NCBI GenBank assembly: GCA_000433095.1
Contig: HF991471.1
Location: forward strand, 30,331-66,645
Source of the DNA: Clostridium sp. CAG:967
Lineage (GTDB): Bacteria > Cyanobacteriota > Vampirovibrionia > Gastranaerophilales > Gastranaerophilaceae
Length of the DNA: 36,315 nucleotides
Direction of reading: 5' to 3'
Positions 1 through 7,199 of the stretch are shown piece by piece; position 1 is the stretch's first letter, and each line of letters begins with the position of its first letter. The notes below the pieces were generated by a model that saw only the letters and a program-made list of their open reading frames with translations, was not told where the DNA came from and searched no databases. The position numbers and the translations under genes are program-made.

Positions 1-82
1 TTTAAGGTTGCCCCCCCCCCGCTAACTGTCTGCGGTTGTATGTCAATATTACTTCAAAAGGTTTTAAAAATCAATAGGGTTG
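1..82 (-). other. Possible 5' end of a further poly-G pilin gene running off the left edge
   Basis: On the minus strand this stretch reads ...GTTAGC, ten G, then CAACCTTAAA to the window edge. The G10-CAACC junction is the one found in the two complete poly-G pilin genes (6883-6892 and 27617-27626), where the sequence after it encodes the prepilin leader. Unlike those loci, I see no GGAG plus ATGAAAAGATTT start here. The only nearby in-frame candidates are weak (a TTG or ATT about 25-30 bases upstream). It may be a pilin 5' end with a divergent start, or a leader fragment. No terminator separates it from the gene ending at 83. Confidence 0.3.
11..20 (-). repeat. G10 homopolymer (C10 on plus strand), left-edge copy
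   Basis: Ten C on the plus strand, so ten G on the minus strand, followed on the minus strand by CAACC. Length and 3' flank match the two poly-G tracts inside pilin genes. Such runs should be very rare in sequence this AT-rich. Confidence 0.9.
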
Positions 83-1006
83 TTAATTTTTCTTAACTAA
101 TGACCAGACTTCGCATTCTTCACCCACATTATAAATACCTTTTAAGAATGGCTCATACATAGGCTCATTATTTAATTCATAACGCATACAGAAGTTTCCT
201 AAACAGGTAGCCTCGTTATGATTTCTTAATGCAAGCAGTTTTTCTAATGTAGGATAAACTATATTTTTAAAGTTAGTATTATTGTCATAAACATCTACGG
301 CAACATAGCTGTATAAAGCCCATTTTTTCTTTTTCATATTAATACGAATTCTGTTTATTGACAAATCAACATAGTTTAAAAGGTTATCAACTTTTTCAAA
401 ATCATCAAGCAAAATAAGCATTTTGTCGCCGGTTTTTGCGAATTTACAGCCTTCAATATTTTTTATTGAAGCGTAAAAGGTTTTGAAAGCTTCGTCTTCT
501 TTTTCTTTAATTCCTGCATTTGCATCTCCGCCCCAGCAGGCATCAACAAGCATATTCTTTGCACAAAACTGCACAAGTAAAGCAACATTGTTACTTTGTT
601 TTATATTTTTTTCTACTTCTTTTTGAAGTTTCTGATTGAACTTTGCCTCAATTCTGTTTTCACATTTATTAATTTGAAGTTCAATAAAATCAACAAGTTT
701 ATGTATATAATATTTTGATTTTGTAATACCGAAAACTATTGCAACGGCGATTAAATCAAACAACAAAAGCGAGCCGTCAATATAAATACCGCCCATCATT
801 ACTTCCTGATGATAAAACAGTTTAACTAAATCTGAAATAGCATCTGCAATAGGTCTTGCAAAATCAAAAGCTGTAACATTAATAAGAGTCAAAAACCAGT
901 AAGTTGCAGTTAAAAATACCAGCACCATTAAGGTAATTTGAACTACAAACAATATGTTTATTATAAACTTTATAAATTTTGATAAGAGTTTATAAATTAA
1001 AATCAT
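83..1006 (-). CDS. Unknown inner-membrane protein, 307 aa
   Basis: I do not recognise a family. The N-terminus has two hydrophobic stretches (about residues 8-43 and 75-95), then a charged, probably coiled stretch (about 100-140) and a soluble C-terminal part with six cysteines. This looks like an anchored protein with a cytosolic domain. It starts 6 bases after the panC stop and lies last in the pxpA-yvcK-panB-panC series, so it is probably co-transcribed, but nothing in it suggests a role in pantothenate synthesis. A clear terminator is not visible downstream; a G10 tract follows within about 60 bases. Confidence 0.75.
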   Translation of the reverse strand: MILIYKLLSKFIKFIINILFVVQITLMVLVFLTATYWFLTLINVTAFDFARPIADAISDLVKLFYHQEVMMGGIYIDGSLLLFDLIAVAIVFGITKSKYYIHKLVDFIELQINKCENRIEAKFNQKLQKEVEKNIKQSNNVALLVQFCAKNMLVDACWGGDANAGIKEKEDEAFKTFYASIKNIEGCKFAKTGDKMLILLDDFEKVDNLLNYVDLSINRIRINMKKKKWALYSYVAVDVYDNNTNFKNIVYPTLEKLLALRNHNEATCLGNFCMRYELNNEPMYEPFLKGIYNVGEECEVWSLVKKN

Positions 1007-1012
1007 TCAACC

Positions 1013-1867
1013 TCACACCAACGCTATGTTGTCAATCAATCTTACATTACCGATTTTTACTGCTATAAACACTATTGTGTTATTGTCTGCATTCTTTTTT
1101 TCTTCCAAATCATCAGCATCTCTGAATTCCAGATATTCCAAAGAATGTTTTTCATTAAGATAGGAATATGCAGTTTCTGTTAAAGCTCTGATATCAGTTA
1201 TACCTTTATTATAACATGCTTTTATATTAAACAAAATTTTACTTAATGCCAGAGCATTTACTTTATCTTCTTCTGATAAATATTTATTACGTGAACTGAG
1301 TGCTAATCCGCTTTCTTCCCTGACTATAGGGCAAGGTATAATCTCAACCGGTATATTTAAATCTTTAACCATTTTTTTAAGAATTATTAACTGTTGCCTA
1401 TCTTTTTCTCCAAAAAATGCAAAGTCGGGCTGAACTATGTTAAACAATTTATTAACTACGGTACAAACGCCGTCAAAATGTCCGACACGTGATTTACCGC
1501 AAAGCTTGTCCACATAAAAATAAGGCGGAATAACATAAGTCAAAAAGTCATTTGACAATATATGCCCCTCACTGTACATTTCGTTTGGTGTTGGAGCAAA
1601 AACTATATCAACTCCTGCATCATTACAAAGTTTTTCATCCATTTCAAGAGTTCTCGGATATTTATCCAAATCTTCACCCGGGCAGAACTGAATAGGATTA
1701 ACAAATACAGAAACTACAGTTCTGTCGCATTTAGAAACCGATTTGTCAATCAAACTTTTATGCCCGTTGTGCAAAGCTCCCATTGTAGGAACCAAACCTA
1801 CGGTCAGTCCTTCTTTTTTCCACTTTTTTACCTGTTCTCTTACTTCAGCTATTGTATGAACCAACAT
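1013..1867 (-). CDS. panC: Pantothenate synthetase (pantoate--beta-alanine ligase)
   Basis: It joins pantoate and beta-alanine with ATP to make pantothenate, the coenzyme A precursor, in the cytosol. Its 284 residues match the family length. The nucleotide-binding signature is clear: VPTMGALHNGH at about residues 26-36 holds the HxGH motif, GEKDRQQ follows in the middle, and SSRNKYLS supplies the KMSKS-like loop. The start is preceded by GAGATGAG at good spacing. It lies 29 bases after panB, the enzyme that provides the pantoate precursor. panD, the aspartate decarboxylase that supplies beta-alanine, is not in the window. Confidence 0.97.
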   Translation of the reverse strand: MLVHTIAEVREQVKKWKKEGLTVGLVPTMGALHNGHKSLIDKSVSKCDRTVVSVFVNPIQFCPGEDLDKYPRTLEMDEKLCNDAGVDIVFAPTPNEMYSEGHILSNDFLTYVIPPYFYVDKLCGKSRVGHFDGVCTVVNKLFNIVQPDFAFFGEKDRQQLIILKKMVKDLNIPVEIIPCPIVREESGLALSSRNKYLSEEDKVNALALSKILFNIKACYNKGITDIRALTETAYSYLNEKHSLEYLEFRDADDLEEKKNADNNTIVFIAVKIGNVRLIDNIALV

Positions 1868-1896
1868 AATCTCATCTCTCTTTCGAAAAAATTTCT

Positions 1897-2697
1897 CTAA
1901 AATATTTCGTCTTCTGATGGAAAAGTTCCACTTTTAACGTCTTCATCAAACTTTTTGGCGCATTCATAAATTAAAGATTTCATATCGCCGTATTTTCTCG
2001 CAAATTTAGGTTTAAAATCAGAATATTTTCCGAAAACATCATCTGATACAAGAACCTGTGCAGTACAATGTTTTCCTGCTCCGCACGAAATGGTAGGAAC
2101 TTTCAAGTTTTCCGTAATATATTTTGCACTCTCTTGTGGAACCATTTCCAGCACAATTGAAAATACTCCGGCTTTCTCAAGCCTTTTAGCCTGATTTAAA
2201 ATTTCTTCGGCAGCTTCTTGTGTTTTTCCCTGAATTTTGTATCCGCCGAGAGTGTTTAAAAATTGAGGAGTAAAACCTAAATGCCCCATTACAGGAATTC
2301 CTGTTTCAACAAGCCGTTTTATAACCTCTATTATATAATCATTGCAACCTTCAATTTTAACTGCATTTGCGCCTGATTTAATCATCTCCCCGCAATTTTT
2401 AATCGCTTCTGCCACATCGGTATGATAACTCATGAAAGGCATATCGGTAACAACCATTGCTCTTTGAACACCTTTAGCCACAGCACGGGTAAAAATAGTC
2501 ATTTCCTCAACACCTACAAGGTGAGTTGTTTCATAACCCAAAGCTACCATAGCAAGGCTGTCGCCTATCAAGACAATATCAATTCCCGCCTCGTCTATGT
2601 ATTTAGCTGTAGAATAATCGTATGCGGTTAAAACTGAAAATTTTTCATTATCATCTTTAATTTTTTGAATTGTTTTAACAGTAACTTTTTTTGCCAT
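1897..2697 (-). CDS. panB: 3-methyl-2-oxobutanoate hydroxymethyltransferase
   Basis: It transfers a hydroxymethyl group from 5,10-methylene-tetrahydrofolate to ketoisovalerate to give ketopantoate, the first committed step of pantothenate synthesis. The 266-residue TIM barrel shows the family signatures: LTAYDYSTAKYIDEAGID, IGDSLAM with the metal-binding Asp at about 46, VKIEG, and PVMGHLGFTPQ. Its ATG overlaps the last base of the yvcK stop codon (TAATG), which implies translational coupling. panC follows directly. The ketopantoate reductase gene (panE) is not here. Confidence 0.97.
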   Translation of the reverse strand: MAKKVTVKTIQKIKDDNEKFSVLTAYDYSTAKYIDEAGIDIVLIGDSLAMVALGYETTHLVGVEEMTIFTRAVAKGVQRAMVVTDMPFMSYHTDVAEAIKNCGEMIKSGANAVKIEGCNDYIIEVIKRLVETGIPVMGHLGFTPQFLNTLGGYKIQGKTQEAAEEILNQAKRLEKAGVFSIVLEMVPQESAKYITENLKVPTISCGAGKHCTAQVLVSDDVFGKYSDFKPKFARKYGDMKSLIYECAKKFDEDVKSGTFPSEDEIF

Positions 2698-4067
2698 TAT
2701 ACTTCGCAGCCTTGTTTTTCAATTTCTTTTTCGGGTGCAAAAAAGCCTTTTCCTTCATTTTTGTGTTCTTTTCTGTACCAGTAATAGATAGCCCTTGCAA
2801 CACGATTTGAACTGTGTCTTACAAGTCCTTCCTTATTATCTTCAATGAGTTTTCTTGAGAAAAGATTTACACCAAGTTTTTTAAGGTTTTCAAAATCTAA
2901 TTTTACAGGATAAGAACCTGACATTTGGTATTTTTGGGCAAGATTTGAAGGCATAAAATCATTCACAAGAACGGCATCAATAATTTTTTTGCTTCCTGCA
3001 TGTTTCATCAAAGCGTTAACGTGGTCTGAAACACTGTAACCGTCAGTTTCGCCGGGTTGTGTCATAATATTGCAGACATAAATCTTTTTAGCATTAGATT
3101 TAGCAATTTCATGAGATATTTCCTGAATTAACAGATTTGGAATTACGCTTGTATATAAGCTTCCGGGTCCGAGGATAATCAGTTCGGCATCTTTAATTGC
3201 TGCAATAACATCGTCAAGCGCTTTACAGGTTTGAGGATCTGTGAATAATCTTTTAATTTTGCCGTGAGCTTCGGGAATATTAGATTCTCCGTGGATAATT
3301 CTTCCGTCTTCCATTTCAGCAACAAGTTTCATATCATCAAGAGTTGAAGGCAATACTCTGCCACGAATTGAAAGAACATTAGAACTTTCTTTAACAGCTC
3401 TTACCATATCACCCGTGATAGAACAAAGAGCTGTCAGGAAAAGGTTTCCGAAGCTGTGACCTTCAAGACCTTCACCTGTTTTAAATCTGTATTGAAAAAG
3501 TTTTGTAACCAAATCTTCGTCATCAGCCAGAGCAGCAATACAGTTTCTGATATCACCTGGAGGAAGAACACCCATTTCTTCTCTCAATCTGCCTGAACTT
3601 CCGCCGTCATCACCTACGGTAACAACAGCTGTTATATTATTTGTTATATGTTTAATGCCTTTTAACAGCATTGAAAGTCCTGTACCGCCGCCAACTGCAA
3701 CAATTTTAGGACCTCTGTTTAGTTTTCTTCTCCGGTATAAAGCTTCCAGAAGTGTCTGGTTGTCACCTCCGTCAAGCATAGAAAGGTTTGTTTTCTGCCA
3801 GCCTTTAAAGAACATTCCTGCACCGAACATAACAACAGCAAATGCAACCCATTCGGTTGAAATATTCATTGCAATTTTACGGATAAATTCCATTGTATAG
3901 AATACGGGTTTAATATCAAATAATATTAAAACACCAAGTGTCATTAAAACAGCGCCTAAAAAAATCAGCGCAAACCATCTTTTAACTTGCAAACCGGGCA
4001 TTAACCATCTTGCTTCTTCCGGCATCTTCATATTATTTTTAAAACTTTTCATCACCTTGTTACCCAT
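2697..4067 (-). CDS. YvcK/CofD-like protein with N-terminal membrane anchor
   Basis: The core, from about residue 118, is the YvcK/CofD-like Rossmann fold: KIVAVGGGTGLSMLL, then VTVGDDGGSSGRLR and LPPGDIRNC. In Bacillus subtilis YvcK binds UDP-sugars and affects cell shape and growth on gluconeogenic carbon; the molecular role here is inferred only from family. Two hydrophobic segments (about residues 30-52 and 70-88) precede the core, giving 456 residues against roughly 320 for classical YvcK. Membrane-anchored versions are known in cyanobacteria. The usual rapZ and whiA partners are absent; the neighbours are pxpA (3 bases upstream) and panB (1-base overlap). A second possible ATG lies five codons in; ribosome-site evidence does not decide between them. 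Confidence 0.88.
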   Translation of the reverse strand: MGNKVMKSFKNNMKMPEEARWLMPGLQVKRWFALIFLGAVLMTLGVLILFDIKPVFYTMEFIRKIAMNISTEWVAFAVVMFGAGMFFKGWQKTNLSMLDGGDNQTLLEALYRRRKLNRGPKIVAVGGGTGLSMLLKGIKHITNNITAVVTVGDDGGSSGRLREEMGVLPPGDIRNCIAALADDEDLVTKLFQYRFKTGEGLEGHSFGNLFLTALCSITGDMVRAVKESSNVLSIRGRVLPSTLDDMKLVAEMEDGRIIHGESNIPEAHGKIKRLFTDPQTCKALDDVIAAIKDAELIILGPGSLYTSVIPNLLIQEISHEIAKSNAKKIYVCNIMTQPGETDGYSVSDHVNALMKHAGSKKIIDAVLVNDFMPSNLAQKYQMSGSYPVKLDFENLKKLGVNLFSRKLIEDNKEGLVRHSSNRVARAIYYWYRKEHKNEGKGFFAPEKEIEKQGCEV

Positions 4068-4070
4068 TCC

Positions 4071-4865
4071 TTATTCTACCCATCCCGATAAACATGCATT
4101 TTTATAATTAACAGGAACAGGAGTAATTACTGAACTAGCTGCCTTTATTAATTCCAGAGAGTTTGACAATCTGTTTGTAAAGTGAATAGTATCTGCAGCA
4201 ACTATTGTTTTTCCTCCCTCAACATTCGGCACCTGCGAAGTCGCAAGCAGCTGTTTCAAACGTTGAATTTCCATTTCTGTATTTTCATTATCCTTAGCAA
4301 CGCTGTTAACGGTTCCGTCAACATTATACATCTTTTCAAGACAAATTTCTTGTGCAACGGGAATGTTTATATAATCACCGACTTTAGCTGTAACCTCACC
4401 TGTTGCGCCATAATAAACGAGCCATTTTGAACACTTTTGGACAGCTTTGGCTACAGAACAGGCAAAATTGAAATCGGAAGCACATCTTTTATACATTGCT
4501 CCGTGCGGGCGAACATGTTCTATTTCCATATTAAAAGTTTTTGCAAATGACATCAAAGCACCAACCTGATAAACTACAAGCGCTTCAATCTCATCTTCCG
4601 TCAAATCCATATCCCTGTAGCCAAACCCCTGAATATCATCATAACCGATATGAGCACCGACCACAACATTTTTTTCTTTTGCTTTCAACAAAGCATTACG
4701 TATAGTCAAAGGGTCACCTGAGTGAAAACCGCAGGCAATGTTTACCGAACTTGCATAATCAAGCAGTTCAAATTCCGCATTATTTTTATAAATTCCGAAG
4801 CTTTGAGCTAAATCTATATTAAAATCTATATTTTTGATTGATTTTTTTTCTAAAATATCTTGCAT
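4071..4865 (-). CDS. pxpA: LamB/YcsF family protein, 5-oxoprolinase subunit A-like
   Basis: The family (PxpA) works with PxpB and PxpC to open 5-oxoproline to glutamate with ATP. Visible signatures are NIDLAQSFGIY near the N-terminus (usually NxDLGExFG), VNIACGFHSGDP, GAHIGYDDIQGFGYR and HVRPHGAMYK. The frame is open up to 4934, but I chose ATG 4865. The extension is AT-rich, contains a TATAAT box, and would exceed the family length, whereas 264 residues is close to the usual 245-255. No pxpB or pxpC gene is in the window. The change of the usual Gly-Glu to Ala-Gln in the first motif suggests a somewhat diverged activity. Confidence 0.85.
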   Translation of the reverse strand: MQDILEKKSIKNIDFNIDLAQSFGIYKNNAEFELLDYASSVNIACGFHSGDPLTIRNALLKAKEKNVVVGAHIGYDDIQGFGYRDMDLTEDEIEALVVYQVGALMSFAKTFNMEIEHVRPHGAMYKRCASDFNFACSVAKAVQKCSKWLVYYGATGEVTAKVGDYINIPVAQEICLEKMYNVDGTVNSVAKDNENTEMEIQRLKQLLATSQVPNVEGGKTIVAADTIHFTNRLSNSLELIKAASSVITPVPVNYKNACLSGWVE

Positions 4866-4959
4866 AATTATCTTTCTTGTTAAAATTTTATCTTTTAATG
4901 AAATAATTATACTCGATAAATAATTAAATACCACAATCTTTACATAATATTAATAGAAA

Positions 4960-5592
4960 TCAGCAGGCTGAAAAGACATCCGAAACCTCAAGAAACATGC
5001 ATTGTTTTGTAAAATATGCAAGCTCTGCAATATCATTTTTACCGTAATTTTTTAAATTAAAAAATGTTGAATAATTAAAACTGCCTTTTACACGATTTTT
5101 AGAGAAGAAAAGATACAAATAACCGTTTGTCAAAACAACAAATTCTCCTTGAAAATACAAAGGATTCATTAACTCATCCAAATCGCAGTCAGACCTGTTT
5201 ATACATTTTAAAGTTTTATTATTTAAATCAATATCATCTTCCGTAAAATCAGCATATTTTATATAAAGCGATTTTTTACGCAGTTTACTTTTATCCCATT
5301 TTTTCGTAACAAAATCAGGAGCAAAACTTGCATTTTTATTTACCCTGACAAACTCACGCATATCATAAGTATTGTACCCCATAACCATAAAGAACGGTAT
5401 AACGAGTTTTTCTATTTTCTCACTTTTATCAAGCTCGTTATATTTTTTTAATGTAGGACCGTTTTTAATAACCGCAAGATTTCTTGCTAACACACGTTTA
5501 TTCAGCTTGTATATTAATTTTTTACAAAAATAATACACTACCGAAGAAAACAACAACACAAATATAAATAATAAAAGAGCTGCAGAAACCAT
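4960..5592 (-). CDS. Membrane-anchored protein with HsdR_N-like domain, 210 aa
   Basis: Residues 1-25 are one strong hydrophobic segment, then a basic region. From about residue 58 the pattern resembles the N-terminal domain found in type I restriction R subunits and solitary relatives: SEKIEKLVIPFFMVMGY, then APDFVTKK (possible acidic-x-Lys nuclease-fold position), and FVVLTNGYLYLFFSKN, which matches the typical 'vlTNG..w.fF' strand. This is family resemblance by eye; the full PD-(D/E)xK site is not convincingly complete. No restriction-modification partner is nearby. A promoter (5599-5627) ends six bases before the ATG, so the mRNA may be leaderless. Confidence 0.6.
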   Translation of the reverse strand: MVSAALLLFIFVLLFSSVVYYFCKKLIYKLNKRVLARNLAVIKNGPTLKKYNELDKSEKIEKLVIPFFMVMGYNTYDMREFVRVNKNASFAPDFVTKKWDKSKLRKKSLYIKYADFTEDDIDLNNKTLKCINRSDCDLDELMNPLYFQGEFVVLTNGYLYLFFSKNRVKGSFNYSTFFNLKNYGKNDIAELAYFTKQCMFLEVSDVFSAC

Positions 5593-5598
5593 ACATAT

Positions 5599-5627
5599 AT
5601 TTTAACGCTTTTTTACAATTCATGCAA
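5599..5627 (-). promoter_or_regulatory. Sigma-70-type promoter, predicted leaderless start for the 5592 gene
   Basis: Minus strand: TTGCAT (5622-5627), 17-base spacer, TAAAAT (5599-5604), six bases, then ATG. The start of transcription would fall on or next to the ATG, and no Shine-Dalgarno sequence is present. Confidence 0.55.
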
Positions 5628-5662
5628 GTATTTTAAACAAACATTGCAATATATATACATAA

Positions 5663-5690
5663 CAAAAAAAACACCTTCACATGAAGGTGT
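5663..5690 (-). terminator. Rho-independent terminator of rpsT
   Basis: Perfect 9-bp stem ACACCTTCA/TGAAGGTGT with a 2-base loop (5671-5690). On the minus strand it is followed by eight U (5663-5670). It sits 24 bases after the rpsT stop. Confidence 0.93.
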
Positions 5691-5713
5691 TTTTATACTT
5701 TTCAGATTTTAAA

Positions 5714-5983
5714 CTATTTAGCTTGTAATTTGTTAACAGCTTTAGTTAATCTGGATTTTTTTCTTGCTGCTGTATTTTTGTGTAAAATACCTTTTGAAAC
5801 AGCTTTGTCGCATAATTGGTATGCTTTTGACATTGCCGCATTCAAAGCATCTTTATCTTCAGCCTTAGCAAGTTCTAGTACTTTCTTAACAGCAGATTTG
5901 ATAGAAGTTTTAAAAGCTACGTTTCTAATTCTGTTTTTTTCAGCTGTTAATACTCTTTTTTTAGCAGATTTAATATTTGCCAT
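5714..5983 (-). CDS. rpsT: 30S ribosomal protein S20
   Basis: S20 binds 16S rRNA early in assembly of the small subunit. The 89-residue protein begins MANIKSAKKRVLTAEKNR, which is the typical S20 N-terminus, and is very basic throughout. The frame remains open a further 33 codons upstream, but the family start, the AAAGG ribosome site about ten bases before this ATG, and a promoter within the extension all favour 5983. It is downstream of a pilin gene on the same strand but has its own promoter (6055-6082) and terminator, so it is probably transcribed on its own. Confidence 0.97.
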   Translation of the reverse strand: MANIKSAKKRVLTAEKNRIRNVAFKTSIKSAVKKVLELAKAEDKDALNAAMSKAYQLCDKAVSKGILHKNTAARKKSRLTKAVNKLQAK

Positions 5984-6009
5984 TTTATTTTGCCTTTCTT
6001 TACTCTTAC

Positions 6010-6030
6010 GTCCGATTAATGACTTCGGAC
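6010..6030 (-). promoter_or_regulatory. Hairpin in the rpsT 5' leader
   Basis: GTCCGA and TCGGAC pair perfectly (6 bp, 9-base loop) about 27 bases before the rpsT ATG, inside the roughly 65-base leader predicted from the promoter. It might take part in translational feedback, as S20 is autoregulated in other bacteria, but the sequence alone does not show this. Confidence 0.4.
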
Positions 6031-6054
6031 ACATTTGAGGATGTGAGTAATTTA

Positions 6055-6082
6055 ATTTTATCCGAAAAACTTTTATTTGCAA
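6055..6082 (-). promoter_or_regulatory. Promoter of rpsT
   Basis: Minus strand TTGCAA (6077-6082), 16-base spacer, TAAAAT (6055-6060). It lies between the pilin stop (6105) and rpsT. Confidence 0.6.
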
Positions 6083-6104
6083 GCTGTTTGTAAAGCAAGG
6101 TAAA

Positions 6105-6913
6105 CTATTTATATGAATTTATTATCATCTGTTTAGTGCTGTTTCCGCCTTTTTCAACCTGCATACATCCGCCGTCGACAATTCTTGGGGTTGACGTAAC
6201 ATTTCCCTTGAAACTAAACGTAAATAAATCATATCCCCATTTATTAGGACCTTTCTTGCCATTAATATCCACAGCAAATAATTGCGGACCGCTAAATGGA
6301 AACATTATCATACCGTTAGACATAATATATATTGTTCTGTTATTCTTGATTTCACTTTCCCTAAAGTTACTACAGCCTTTACTTTTAGATGCAATAGCTT
6401 CGTCACTCAAGCTATCATCCAGAGAAGCTTGTACAGTATCATAACCTTTATAATCAGGAATACAACCGCTTTTAAATCCGTTACCGTTACAAACCCTGAT
6501 AATATTTAATTCTTTAACAATTTGTCCCATAAATACACTGCATTCCGAAAAACTTCCCATGTAATCAGCCGGCAGGGGACTTCCGTCAGGTAAAGTCCTC
6601 TTTAGACAAGAACCATATTCATCATATTCCTGACACACTGAAGAATACTTGGTGCCATTTAACCAATAGTAACATTCAGGGGTATAGCCCAGAGAACTTT
6701 CAGCTTTTTTCCAAGCTTGTTGAATAAGAGAATGTGCAACCTTAAACTGTTCCAGCAACGCTTTTTTTTGATAATTTGCAATTAAAGACGGCATAGTCAT
6801 TGCAGCAACAACACCGATAATGCCCAATGTAACCAAAACCTCTGCAAGGGTAAATCCATTACAACAGGAGCTTAAACGGTTGCCCCCCCCCCGAATAAAT
6901 CAAATCTTTTCAT
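6105..6913 (-). CDS. Poly-G type IV pilin-like protein, out of frame as assembled (phase OFF)
   Basis: The body (from 6836 leftward, about 243 aa) has the prepilin/pseudopilin N-terminal helix ITLGIIGVVAAMTMPSLI-type and ends with VDINGKKGPNKWGYDLF. The frame continues upstream into NG|FTLAEVL, an ideal prepilin-peptidase site (Gly -1, Glu +5). The only start with a ribosome site (AAAGGAG, ATG 6911-6913) reads MKRFDLF, then G10. With 10 G it runs out of frame and stops (MKRFDLFGGGATV). With 8 or 11 G it reads GGGGNRLSSCCNG|FTLAEV in frame. No good internal start exists, so the G count decides expression. Pairs of Cys in the body suggest disulfides, fitting an exported fibre subunit. A homopolymer miscall is the main alternative. 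Confidence 0.85.
6883..6892 (-). repeat. G10 tract inside pilin leader (slippage site)
   Basis: Ten C on the plus strand at codons 8-11 of the pilin gene starting at 6913. Only lengths 3n+2 (8, 11) connect the start codon to the pilin frame; 9 and 10 end in early stops. Confidence 0.9.
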
Positions 6914-7199
6914 AATCTTGCTCCTTTCTATAATTTATATTTTAAAATACTTTGAATACTTATTCAAGTCTTACAATTTAAATTAAAAATTTTAAGATTA
7001 GTTAAGGTATCTAAATAACATTACAGCTTGTGTTTAGTAATATCAATATTGTTGCAAATTTTCTTTTAACTTTTGTAACGATTATACGTCAGAACTAGTT
7101 CTTAAGGATTATATTTTTTAGCCATTTGTGGTATAAATAATATATAAGTAAGAATTATAGTTATATAATAATTCGTTTAAATAAGATATGGAGGCAAAG
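6914..7199. promoter_or_regulatory. Divergent regulatory region between poly-G pilin and GH57 gene
   Basis: This 286-base AT-rich gap separates two divergent genes. It holds the pilin ribosome site (TAGAAAGGAGCAAG), an inverted repeat at 6952-6967, and on the plus side TATAAA near 7130 followed by the GGAGG site of the GH57 gene. No RNA gene is recognisable in it. Confidence 0.5.
6952..6967. promoter_or_regulatory. Inverted repeat TTGAATA-N2-TATTCAA upstream of poly-G pilin
   Basis: Perfect 7+7 inverted repeat with a 2-base centre, about 40 bases before the pilin ATG. Its TGAATA half-site is the same as that of the tandem operators at 30947-30980 in front of another pilin gene, so one regulator family could act on both. 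Confidence 0.45.

Noticed and set aside
4866..4934. Longer start for the PxpA-like protein
   Set aside because: The extra 23 codons are AT-rich, contain a TATAAT box, exceed the family length and lack a ribosome site.
5984..6082. 33-codon N-terminal extension of S20
   Set aside because: MANIKSAKKR is the standard start, and the promoter and leader hairpin lie in the extension.
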